DNA from: Tillus elongatus
Lineage: Eukaryota; Arthropoda; Insecta; Coleoptera; Cleridae
NCBI GenBank assembly: GCA_964006375.1
Contig: OZ023264.1
Location: forward strand, 18,479,242-18,543,241
Length of the DNA: 64,000 nucleotides
Direction of reading: 5' to 3'
Shown here: piece after piece, positions 37,662-48,306 of the stretch
How positions within the stretch are numbered: the first letter of the stretch is position 1
Layout: each line of letters starts with the position of its first letter
Notes under the pieces: model-generated
What the model was told of the DNA's origin: nothing
The model's database searches: none
The model's input: only the letters and a program-made list of their open reading frames with translations
Program-made: the position numbers and the translations under genes

Positions 37662-37998
37662 CCAGAGGCTCGGTAGTCCGGTGGTAATAACGTGTGGCTC
37701 TGAACCGAGGGGTACTGGGTTTGGTCCCATCACTTTTTTAGTACATACTGTAATATTAACCACAACCGAGGTTGTACCATTATTTTTGAGCAAGTGAATG
37801 TCTGCACGTTCCTCCCTTCGGAGGGAGCGTAAAGCCGTCGGTCCCGTGTCCATGCGATGTTGGGCACGTTAAAGATCCCTACTCTCCTTACACCAAGGCG
37901 AGGGTTCGCAAAATTTCCAGGGTAGTGAGGTGTCACTGCTCCCTGACATCGGTGATTAGCCATAGTCGCGGAAATAGACCGACGTTAAAAAAACACAC
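37662..37998 (+). mobile_element. tRNA-derived SINE, copy 2
   Basis: The head GAGGCTCGGTAGTCCGGTGG has the A-box pattern and GGGTTTGGTCCC about 45 bp on the B-box pattern. The body matches copy 1 at 22997-23330: GAGCAAGTGAATGTCTGCAC, AAAGCCGTCGGTCCCGTGTC, CATGCGATG and GGTGATTAGCCATAGTCGCG. It ends in a short A run followed by (CA)n at 37990-38002. It carries GGGCACGTTAAAGATCCC, partly deleted in copy 1. Target duplication is not clear. Confidence 0.75.
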
Positions 37999-38503
37999 AC
38001 ACAGGGGCTTAGGTCATTTCAACCTATCCGTTAATAAATACGTTCAGAAATCCCCCGCTCAATATCGCTGTGGAATAGAGGAGAGAAATAATAGACAGGC
38101 CACATATTTTCAAACGTCACCCAGTATATATGTGGGATCTTTCCGGGTTTTATGGGGGATTTTAGTGCGGAACGTTCGACATTGGTTTCAACTTATGCAG
38201 GACAATTTATTATCTTCTGCGGGCTTGTTTCCAGTGGCCAGTCAGCATATTTCCAACATACATATTTCCTTCCCACGGTCACAGATATGGCCCTCTGTAT
38301 TGGTTTTTTACGATTTTATTTTTTCGCCATTTCATCATTTATGTCTTTATTCGATTTAGGGGCCAATCTCCGATATCCGGAATATTTAGGACGTCCTACA
38401 CAACTCTGCAAATCGCGCCTGTTTCATTCGTGTTGACTTCCAGTCACCGGATTTTTCAGGAGTTTAAAGTGTAACTCCTCTTAATTTTACCTTGGAAAAA
38501 GTC
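37999..38503. other. Unassigned segment with open frames
   Basis: Two overlapping plus-strand frames (37925-38359 and 38152-38436) stay open over some 300 bp and the base composition is more balanced than in the neighbours. I do not recognise either translation. It may be a decayed coding piece of an unknown element. Confidence 0.3.
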
Positions 38504-38892
38504 ATGATGCGGCGAGTGCGTTATCGTAGCGAATTTTAATTAAAAATTTACTTATTTTGTTAAAAAAAAATTAAAAAATTTTGGGCGCAGCAAGTGCGTT
38601 TAGTAGTTAATTTTCATTAAAATGTTTTAAATAGCAAATATGTGTTTTTTTTTAAAGAAAGCAGGCATCAAATTTGGTTACCAGTATTACCTATGTAGTA
38701 GAAACAATGTGCCATGTTTCATCAAAATAACTTTATTGTTTGAAAATGTACAAAAATTTCCGAAACTAAACTTAAAGTGCCACCGAAAAAACTCGTTTCT
38801 TGGTCAACCTTATAGGTTAATAGCAAATTGAGCTATTCAAATATGAAGCATTTAATCAAAATTCGCTACCATAACGCACTTGCTGCGTCCAG
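38504..38892. mobile_element. MITE family G, copy 3 with an extra left end
   Basis: A left end (ATGCGGCGAGTGCGTTATCG, 38506) precedes a full unit from GGGCGCAGCAAGTGCGTTTA (38583) to CTTGCTGCGTCCAG (38892). The interior matches copy 1 (AGCAGGCATCAAATTTGGTT, AGTAGAAACAATG). Confidence 0.6.
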
Positions 38893-39665
38893 AATTTCTT
38901 TTCTTACAAACATGCATTATGTTTCGATGGAAAATGCAAAAATGCAATAACATAAGACGTGTTCGGCGAAAAAAAAATTGTATCAACGACTTATGGGCCA
39001 CCTTTGTAGAATATTTTTTAAGATGTAGCTCAAGACACCCTATAATTAATGTATACATTTTTTTCATGTCTTGTATAATAACGGATATATTGAGCTTTAT
39101 TGATTTTTTTACGGAAATTCGACAAAAATTATATACCATTAAACGATAAACTTTATAGCTAAGGCTACTGCCAAGCATCAGAAAAAGGGTCTATTTGAAA
39201 TAAATTTCCTGGAAATATTTTAGTAAAATGAAGAACAATGACGGTTAAAGCTAAGACTTCAGGGTTTGTAAAACATTCTTCTTGAGACATTTTCTTTCCA
39301 TAGCCCGTATTAGATTCAAGTTCTTTGCCTAAATGTTGCCACTTTTGACGTTTTAAATTGCGACTTTGACGTTTTGAGGAAAACCCTAATTTATTTTTCT
39401 TTAAATGCCTATAACTTTTTTGTCTTTTGAGCTACAGAGCTAAATTTTGGCACGTAATTTACATAAACCCGTCTACCAAATTTGGCTGCCCTTACTTTGT
39501 TATTTCCGGAGATATAATTTTTTTTCGAAAGGAAACACAAAATTTTCCGGGAAAACCTGGGTCGATTTTCCTGGCTAACGAACTTATCCAAGCGCAAAAG
39601 GAAGGTATTCACCAAATTTAATAAAAATCGGCCCATTATTTTTTGAGTTATCGATGTGATACATA
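38893..39665 (+). repeat. Dispersed repeat family Z, unit 3
   Basis: Carries CATGCATTATGTTTCGATGG, CGACTTATGGGCCACC, CACTTTTGACGTTTTAAATTG, TTATTTCCGGAGATATAAT and ends CGGCCCATTATTTTTTGAGT. The (TA)n tract is replaced by a short ACATACATACAT run. Confidence 0.7.
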
Positions 39666-39677
39666 CATACATATAAT

Positions 39678-39791
39678 ATTCACGTTTCTGTGACTATAGT
39701 TTCGCTGCTTGACAGCATTCTCAGACAAATAATAATTTTTTATCTGTCTGAGAATGCTGTCAAGCAGCGAAACTATAGTCACAGAAACGTT
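39678..39791. repeat. Perfect hairpin with hammerhead-like arms
   Basis: Arms of about 47 bp (39681-39727 and 39741-39788) are perfect inverse copies around a short A/T-rich loop. In the right arm, on the plus strand, UCUGU pairs with ACAGA around CUGAGAAU, a stem GCUG/CAGC, GAAAC, the palindrome UAUA and GUC. The core deviates from CUGAUGA. The left arm carries the same on the minus strand. It resembles a Penelope-type terminus; assignment uncertain. Confidence 0.55.
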
Positions 39792-40920
39792 GAAGAACAT
39801 CCTGGAACATCCAGAATTCGTAAGGGCCACTTGCTCCAGTTAGCTTACGCGCTGGATACGTCCTTCACCTACAAAAACGAAACCCAACAGTGAAGCTAGA
39901 GAAGTAGTCTCCAAGTCGGTATGTAGTATTGACAAGTTTAACCAAGTAAGGGCAACAACAATCAATGAATGGTAGTTTTTTGATAAAAGAAAATTGAAAA
40001 AATGCACACCTGTTAAAATTTGTTGTCCATATTGTTATCATTTCCTATCAGGGACAAAACAGAGTACTATAGAAAATTTCTTTGCAATTGGTCGACTCTT
40101 ACTAGGTTTTTTGGGAAGTCAGTGTATGCAGAGCATGCATTAGAGTTACGCCACTTATTCTGAAGAACGACGGCGAAATATCGAGAAAAAAAAGTAGTGA
40201 CGCAACAAGTGCGTTATGGTATTGAATTTTCATAGAAATGATCTGGCACCAAATACGTCACTATAAGTTTTTTTCCTTGTAACATTGAAATCTTAGTTTT
40301 AGTGTATGGTTTACTTTTTATATCGTAAACCTACACACCGAATTTCGTTAGCACAGCTTTTTAATTTTTAGGAAAAAAATTTTTTTTAAAGAAAACACAA
40401 TTTTCCGAGGAAACCTGGTCTGATTTTTCTGGCTAACGAACTTATCTAAGCCACCTACAAAATTGCCCCCTTATCTGCCTCAACAAATGCCGGTAATCCT
40501 TTTAATCCTTTAAGTGCCGTGACCAAAGCCCCTGACTTAATTGACCGTGACCCGACTACTTTCATTGAGAACGAAGCAGGTAGACGGAACGATACATACA
40601 ATACAAGACTTGCAACGAACTGTCAGATCTCTCTGAGGCCTAGGGTTGAACACACTGAGACTTTAGAGACGATCTCCAGCGAGATTTGGGGAGTAGGTAG
40701 ATTGAGGCCCCGTAATCGAGCTACAACAACCCAACCCACCTTTGTCCACCGCCCTAATGAGTAGGCTGATTAAGGCCTTAGAGCGTCCTTACATATTTCC
40801 TTTACCTCTTGAAAATGGCTCCAAAACAAGAGACGAAACGTCGAGTTTTAATAAATTCTGGACGCGGTTCAACCCGAGAATCAAGTATATCTTACATTAA
40901 AGACCGCGGAAATCTTTCCG
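39792..40920. other. No certain gene; mixed repeat pieces
   Basis: A left end of MITE family G (40197), part of family Z (about 40290-40470) and an unassigned open segment (40470-40790). At 40812-40850 the string GGCTCC...GAGACGAAACGTCGAG resembles the stem-GAAAC-GUC part of the hammerhead-like motifs elsewhere in the window, but lacks a good core. Confidence 0.4.
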
Positions 40921-40921
40921 A

Positions 40922-41003
<82 letters not shown>

Positions 41004-41145
41004 CACATATAAAAATAGAAAATGACCCCGGATATGGGTTCTAGGGGTCCTAGATCGCGCTCATTTGCAACAATTTTTTCAAAATTCAAAAGTCGGGATC
41101 TCCCCGTTAGTGCATTTTTTCTACGAAAATTCACTAATATAATTG
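40921..41145 (+). repeat. (TA)n tract and start of a family Z unit
   Basis: (TA)n at 40926-41000 is followed by ATGGGTTCTAGGGGTCCTAG, GATCGCGCTCATTTGCAAC and AAAAGTCGGGATCTCC, the head of family Z, broken off near 41145. Confidence 0.7.
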
Positions 41146-42065
41146 TGGTATTCTTTCTTTTTCTTTCCAGCTTACGTAGATTACTACCCTCGTATGAGAT
41201 TTCACATACACAACTATGATGAATTTGGGATTGTATTTCTTCAAACGAAGATGAATGATCAGAAGTTAAGTCTCAGTTATGACCACTTTTAAGTTCTAAT
41301 TTTTACCTCGTATAATTTTTAATTCCGAGTTATAAGATTCTAGGTTGTCGATCTTCGATGATCCGAGTTATAACCGCTTTTAAGTTCTATTTTTTGCCTT
41401 GTATAATTTTTCATTCCCAGTTGTCAATCTGCGGTGATTTATTATTGTCATACACTCCATTAATTAATTCCGCAGGCTTCATTTAAAAAATGTCTAGAAC
41501 GAAACAGAAAAATCCATAAATAAAAGTAATAAATCGTGTTTTTTTAAATGAACAAAACCAATGTTTAAATTATTCGATATGTACCACCTTACCACCTTAT
41601 CGGAAGAATATCACATTTAATGTTAATTAGGAGGCTAAACGGGAACATTAACCTGTGTCACATTTGATTTACCATACGTAGACATTTGAAAACAAGTGAC
41701 ATTTACCGATTCCACAAATTTGAATAATAAATAAGTTACTAATATAATAAATAAATAGGAACGCGACAGTTCGCATTAAGACAATTGCTTGGCTATTTTA
41801 GAAACGTAACGGAGACATAACATATTTATATTTTCTCTACACAGTGTATTAAGGTAGAGTTGTATTTTATGAGTAGCTGACGCGCTTTCGATATCTGTGG
41901 TGTTACATTAAAACATGTAGTATGGTCATTTAGTTAAAGAACCTAATATTACCAATGTGGTTATGGTATGGATGGTCGGTTCTACAGCGAAGAACTACAG
42001 GTCGCTGAACAGTGTGGTGAGTTTATTTCTTCTGTAGCTGAGAATTCTGTGGGTTTTTTTTTTAA
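41146..42065. other. No gene seen
   Basis: AT-rich unclassified sequence up to the poly(T) (3' tail) of the next element. Confidence 0.5.
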
Positions 42066-45055
42066 CTTCAACAACACACCACTAGGGCTTACAAGAGCGG
42101 GCATAACAGGATGTTCTATGTCTGGTGACCTGGACAGTAAAAGGGTGCATTCCCCCTGTTCCCCTGTTAGATCTGTTGGGGGCAGCAGGTGGAGGAACTA
42201 TGGAAGAAAGCTCCTCTGAGCACTGCCCGTGCAGATATCTATAAAAGAGAGAGAGTGCTCACCAACGGCACGTCGGTGGGCAAGGGATGTCAGCCTTTGG
42301 GTGAGGGTAGGGTCACCAATGAGACGTATAGCTCTCTTCTGAATGGAGTCCAGGATAGCGAGTGTAGAAGCGGCAGCAGCACCCCGGATGTGGGAGCAGT
42401 ATTCGAGGTTTGGCCTTATTTGCAAAGTATATAAAGTATAGAGATTAGCTGGTGAAAAACATTTGCGAGCCCGGAAAAGGAAACCTAATTTCTTAGCAGC
42501 CGCTTCTGCAATTGCTGTGACATGTTGGTGCCAATTTAGATTTCGATCCACAGAAATGCCAACAAGTGAAAAGGACTCATTTCTTTGAATAACTTGATTG
42601 TGATGGTTCTAGGGCTGGTGTATCTTTTATGAGAAAGAAAGCAAGACTGAGATTTGGTGGGGTTGAATTGTACAAGATTTCCCCAGTCTAATATTTTTTG
42701 GAGATCCACGGAGACAGAACCCTCCATGTGTCTGCGATCCTCATCTAGTTGGGCCAAAGAGACAGGCTTAGAATATTGTATATTTGAGTGGAGGGTGCTG
42801 TCGTCCGCGTAACTGTGAACTGGGTTGGATGTGCTAGAGAGGAGGTCACTGATGTGAAGAAGAAACAAAGTAGGGGCTAAAGCTGAACCTTGAGGAACTC
42901 CTGCATTAATTGGGTATAGTTTAGAGGAAGGGCCATCCACAACAACAGAAATGCTCCGGTTGGAGAGGAATTTTGCTGTCCAGGTACATAGTTTTGGTGG
43001 TAGGCCATAGGCCGGTAACTTATTAAGCAGCGCTGCATGCCAGACGTGGTCGAACGCTTTGGATATGTCTAGAGCGACAATCTGGGATTCACCGTGTAGT
43101 TCCATAGACTTGTTGGGTGAGAAAGGAAAGGAGGTCGGCTGTTGATCTGCGCTGACTGAATCCATACTGCCAGTCTTGGATTAGACTGTGTTTTTCAAGA
43201 AATTTTAGTAATTCGGTGTTTATATACTTTTCCATCACTTTAGAGATAACTGAAAGGAGAGAAATAGGCCTGTAGTTGCTAGGAAGCGTCTTGGATCCTT
43301 TCTTGGGGACGGGTTATACTCGAGCAGTTTTCCAGTTACTAGGGAATATGCCTCTATTGTAAGATGTCTGAAACAGACGAGTCAGGACAGGAGCAAGTTC
43401 TGGTGCGCATTTTTTGAGAACAATTGCTGGGATCTCGTCAAGGCCAGAGGCTTTCCTGGTATTAAGAGAAGAGAGCATTTTTCGTACCTTTTTAGTTTGG
43501 AAAATGATGTCCGTCATTTTATGCGCGACATTGGGGACTGTTGGTGGTTGAACATTTGGAGGTGGGTTGAGAGTAGAATTGCCGGCGAATAACGAGGCAA
43601 AAAGTTTAGCCTTGCCCAGGGCGGTAGAAAGAATTGCATCCCCTGAGACAAGAGGTGGGAACGTGCTCTTGCAGAAATTATTCCCAATAGATTTAGAAAG
43701 AGTCCAGAAGGGTTTGCTGTCCTTAGAGCTTAAGAGAACTTCGTTTTTGATGTGGTTATTAAACGAGTTTTTTGCCTCAGAAAGAATGCGGACATGGCAG
43801 TTTCTTGCGTCGTTAAATGCTTGACGGTTTTCTTGACTGGAATTGTGTAGAAGTGTTTTGTGAGCTTTGACCATTTCATGTCTGGCCTTGTCACAAGATT
43901 TAGAGAACCAGGGCTTTTGAGTGGCTGAAGAGGTTTTCTGTGTACGTGGAATAAATAATTCCATACCAGCTTGGATAATTTCGGTAACGTTTTGTGAGAT
44001 ATCTGAGGGGCCAGGATGAGAGAAGCAGACAGACGCCCATGGAAATAAGGAAAAGTAATCTCGCATTTCGTCCCAGTTCGCGGAGTTGTAGTGCCAAACG
44101 ATACGTGGGTGTGATGTCCGTGTGACCTCGGGTTGCATAGCGCAGGAAGCGGTGACCATGCCATGGTCTGAGCGACCGAGGGGCGGTGACTGATATTTTA
44201 TAGCATTCAGGATTTGTAGTAAGTAGGAGATCCAACGGATTTGAGCTGTGTGTTGGGATGCGAGGAAAGTAAGTGGGTTGCTGAACCATATTGGCTAAAG
44301 AGTTGCTGACTGCAAATGCCTCCGCTGCTCTCCCTTGTGGATCGGTTTTTAAAGATCCTAGCCATTCCTTATTATGGACGTTGAAGTCACCAAGAATAGT
44401 GACCTCGGAGGAAGGATATTCAGAAATCAGATGGTCGGTTTTTCAGAAAGGTAGTCAAAGAGCTGGACAAAGTCGTTGTCTGAAGGTGACCGATAAATGC
44501 AACAGATTAATTTAGTTGCAGCCCTGAGAGAGAGTTTTATCCATAGTATGTTTTTTCTTCCAGCTTCTAAATTGGGGAGTCTGGTGTAAGGTAGATTGCT
44601 ACGGACGTATGCGCACACGCCTCCATGCAATCTAAAGGAAGTAAGGAGCTCATACCCCGGGAAATTAAGGTGATTAGTGGCTGTTTTGGCACTGATTTGG
44701 GTTTCGGTGAGAAAGAGAAGTTGGGGCCTATTAGCCTGGAGGAAATGGTGGACGGAGTTCAAGTTAGAATTTAGGCGACATATATTCGAGAAGGATATGT
44801 TGAATTTTAATGTTGGCGCCCCCTGTACACCCCTCTCCCGGAGATCCGAATGGAGGGGTATTTTACCTCCGGAATGTTTTGTACAAGGAGGAGCCATCAT
44901 CATTTTTGCTTATAAGGGAAACCGACTCATACACCAGAACCGGAAACGTCCGTTGGGACTTCACCGGCCCCTTGATGCATGGGGTGGTACCTCCTCTGGC
45001 GTGGAAAATTCCACTACGAGCTGCGAAGGTGGTGGACACTATAGTACACTACTTG
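42066..45055 (-). mobile_element. APE-type non-LTR retrotransposon, family A copy 2 (longest)
   Basis: This is the most complete copy. On the minus strand an endonuclease opens at about 44903 with FSNICRLNSNLNSVHHFLQA, LLFLTETQIS and CCIYRSPSDNDFVQLFDYL. The linker and fingers follow at 44159-43314 (SGLDEIPAIVLKKCAPELAP), the palm at 43165-42536 (LDISKAFDHVWH, VPQGSALAPTLFLL, catalytic YADDSTLH), and the C-terminal part to about 42198. Frames are broken near 44430, 44160, 43310, 42600 and 42200. The 3' end (plus strand TTCAACAACACACCACTAGG) is preceded by a T run, its poly(A) tail. The 5' boundary near 45055 is estimated. Confidence 0.85.
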
Positions 45056-45059
45056 ATAG

Positions 45060-46690
45060 ATGCACCCTGGGTCAGACTTGTAATAAATCTTTCTTCGTGA
45101 AGCCGATAACTGCAGAAGTTTTGCAATGTATTAGAGAACTAAGCAAATTCCAATTCACGTGGCACTGATAACATTTCAACATGTTATTAAAACAATAGCT
45201 TCTCACATTGTTATTCACTTGCTGCATGTAATAAACATTTCTATAGATTGTAGCTGCTTTCCTACTCTTCTTAAGACTGCTCTTGTTATTTTACTGTACT
45301 AGAAGGGCGATATGCAGTCGATAGATAATTATAGGCCAATTGCTGTTCTTAGTGTTTTTACCAAGATATTTTTTCTTCCCTCAAGGCTCGTCCGCGGCTT
45401 TGCCGCCCCGATAGCACTGCTCGCCAAGATATTAGAAATATTTGGATTTAAGAGAACAGTTGCCTTTTATACGTCTAATGGTTTACTGTCAGATTGTCAG
45501 CATGGCTTTCGTCAGTGATTTTCCACTGAGACAGCTGTTTATCAGCTCTTGCAGGCACTTGGATAGCGGTGAGTAATAGGAATGTTTTACAATCTAAGTC
45601 GTGCCTTTGATGCCATTAGCCACGATTTTCTGTTAAGAAAACTTGAAGCAATGGGTGGGGGGGGGGTCAAATTTTGGAATGGTGTAAGTCCTACCTATCA
45701 CTCATGAGGTTGAAGATCGATAAGATTTTGTCATCTGAGTACCCTCTCGAGCGTGGAGTTCCGCAGGGATCAGTCCTGGGACCGTTAATATTTCTGACGT
45801 ACGTTAATGACCTTCCGTCCCATATAACCGACTGCGACGTGACAATGTACGCCGACGATGTTGCACTTGTGGTCTCTGCGACTTCCCCTGGTAGGCTTCT
45901 TGAGGCGACTAATAAAATTGTAACTGGCTTTAGAGGGTCGTGTCATGAAAATCTCCTTCAGACTAACATGAACAAAACGGTTCTTGTCCATTTTGCTAGA
46001 AGGAGGGTTGTTTCGGATGGTTTTGTCAATTCAGTGGACGCCATGGATCTTCGCTTGTCTGAGTCCGTGGATCACTTGGGCTCTGTTATACTCTGTTAAC
46101 CTTCATGGAACCTTCAGGTAGACTCGGTTTGTAGCGGGCTCAATTAATCTTTTTTGCATTGGGGAGATTAAACGATGTCTTGGACCAGCATATTCGTGTA
46201 CTATGCACTTATTTAGTCCGCACTCTCTTACAACAGTGTTGCTTGGGGTTGTGCTACTAATATTGAGTGACTATTTGTGGCACAGAAGAGAATCGTCACG
46301 ATTTATGTTTGGTATTCAGCTCAAATGTAGCTGTCGGCCTTATTTTCGACAACACTCCATCTTGACCGGTCCTTGTGTCTACATCTACAAGGCTATTATG
46401 TTTGTGAGACTATATCCTGGCTGTTTTAAATTTAGTACCGACGTATATCCTTATAAGACGACAAATAAGACTCACCATTGACATAAGTAGCCACCACACA
46501 GCTGGCTATGAGCGGTCACCTCACTATGCTGCTGCCCGTCTATATAATCACTTGCCTGTCATCATTCGGCAGATAGTTAATGTTAACCATTTCAAACGCC
46601 AACCAGAATTTTTATTAAGAGATTGTTTTTATTCGACTAAGGACTATTTGACTTTTAGTTGCAGTGTCGTTTGCAATTGTCTCAAGTTTT
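45060..46690 (+). pseudogene. CR1/Jockey-group reverse transcriptase, decayed
   Basis: Motifs on the plus strand: ITAEVLQCIRELSKFQ (45105), IDNYRPIAVLSVFTKIF (45320), LLSDCQHGFRQ (45485), RGVPQGSVLGPLIFLTYVND (45750), catalytic MYADDVALVV (45845), LLQTNMNKTVLVHF and the C-terminal AAARLYNHLPVII near 46530. YADD is intact, but stops and shifts occur near 45170, 45520, 45610 and 46100. A 53-bp GC-rich insert with 10-bp direct repeats interrupts it at 45371-45423. Different from family A, whose 5' end it touches. Confidence 0.75.
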
Positions 46691-46859
46691 AGAAGGTGCA
46701 TCTGCTATATTTTAACACTAGCGATTTATGTTTTGATTTGTTAAGATGTTTATTGTTATTATATTTTCATAACTTGTATTTTCCTATTTTATGCATATCT
46801 GTTTGTTTTTGTTCTGTATTTTTTATCGTTGGTGTATATGTTATATTTTTATTGACAAG

Positions 46860-47420
46860 TAAACAAGGTAGGTCTCAAAACATCGTTCAGCAGTTCAGCG
46901 CCAGGGTTGTGTTGAATGTGCCCGACCCTTTTTGGACATCTGTGGAGAAAACCCTGTGGACGTGTTAAAAATAATTGTCACAGGGGATGAAACTGTGGTT
47001 CTCTACTATAATCCCTTGAACAAAAGAGTGTCGATGGAATGGAAGCGTAAAGGAGAAACACCGCCAAGAAAGTTCAAGGTCTGTCAGGCGACAAAAAAAA
47101 ATGATGTCTACGATTTTTTTGGGATTGTGATGGTAATGTTCTCATAGACTTTAAAGAACACAACACCACAGTCAATGGGGCATATTATGCAACATTGGGG
47201 CACATTATGCAACGTTCCTGCATAAATCACGACAATTGAGTGACGACGATGAGGTGAAAGCTGCAGGTTGAGCACATTTTTAAGACAAACCGAACGAATA
47301 TTTTTTAGGGGTATCGAATTGTTGCTGATTGCATTGATATTAGGGGAGACTATATTGAAAAATAAATTTTAAAGTCTACGCCGTTTCTCTCAGTCAGGCC
47401 GGGACATTTTGACGCTTACC
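46860..47420 (+). pseudogene. mariner-like transposase fragment
   Basis: IVTGDETVVLYYNPLNKR (about 46970), MEWKRKGETPPRKFKVCQ and VYDFFGIVMV match the catalytic region of mariner transposases around the first acidic site (TGDET is intact). The second and third sites are lost among stops after 47140, though GRLY near 47345 resembles the GDYVEK end. Terminal repeats were not identified with confidence. Confidence 0.65.
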
Positions 47421-48129
47421 TCGTACGTGGAAGAAGTGTATAATTGTGAAGAAGAGTTGACAAGGTGTGCCACCGGTAACACCTCGGTTTGTATGTAGAG
47501 CCAAAATTAAATATTTTTTAATCGGCTTTCACAGCAAGATGTATCGAGTGGTCCATAAGAAAATTAAGTTTGTATTTCGCTGTAGCTTGTGTATGCTATG
47601 CTAAGTGGGAGACGCACACATCACCCTTGTGTAGCTCGGTTGTGGACAGTGTTGCCATATGTAGAGTAATTACTATACGAGTACGGTAATTACCATACAA
47701 GTACGGTAATTTGACTAAAAGTACAATATACGATCCAAATTTCAACACCATACACAAATGTACGGCACTTTAAGCAAAGTTAGAGGTTGCGTATTCGTCA
47801 ATGGTATGATTTTAATAATGATTTGTTGCCCGAGCTGCCCATTTTCAAACCGAAATGTGTTTTATCTTCAAACACTGGAAATAGCTTCCCATATCAGCAA
47901 CGATGCTGCAAAAGTTAAGACTATATAACAAGAGATGAGCAATTAATCAACGAGGGGTGGAGGTTATTGGCTAATTATGTATTTGGTCGCCCAAATGAAA
48001 TAAATATTTAAGACAATATAGATGTATTTTGGGCAAAATTATATAAATTAAGAAATACCGCCGACTCAGTGGTGTTTGCAAAGCTCGGGGCGATGGTAAT
48101 GTGGCGGTTAATTTTCATTTTAAAAAATG
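47421..48129. other. No gene seen
   Basis: Unclassified; GAGTACGGTAATTACCATAC (47676) and a neighbouring similar word form a short local repeat. Confidence 0.4.
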
Positions 48130-48202
48130 GTTAACGAAATGGTGTATCATTTTCTAGTTTGGGCTGCGAACTTTTCAATCCACCCTCGTAACAGAAGAGA
48201 GC

Positions 48203-48203
<1 letters not shown>
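48130..48203 (+). mobile_element. 3' end of an upstream R4/Dong-like copy
   Basis: The segment AAATGGTGTATCATTTTCTA and GCTGCGAACTTTTCAATCCA with CCCTCGTAACAGAAGAGAGC matches the last 75 bp of the full element (51985-52052) in the same orientation. It ends exactly where (TAA)n begins. Confidence 0.65.
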
Positions 48204-48293
<90 letters not shown>

Positions 48294-48306
48294 ATAATAA
48301 TAATAA
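48204..48306. repeat. (TAA)n / (ATT)n microsatellite
   Basis: About 55 bp of TAA units, then ATT units, then a few TAA units. Long Asn and Tyr runs in reading frames here come only from this tract. Confidence 0.95.

Noticed and set aside
40812..40850. Fourth hammerhead-like motif (GGCTCC...GAGACGAAACGTCGAG)
   Set aside because: Stem II has a mismatch, the CUGAUGA core is not there, and there is no palindrome before GUC; kept only as a note.
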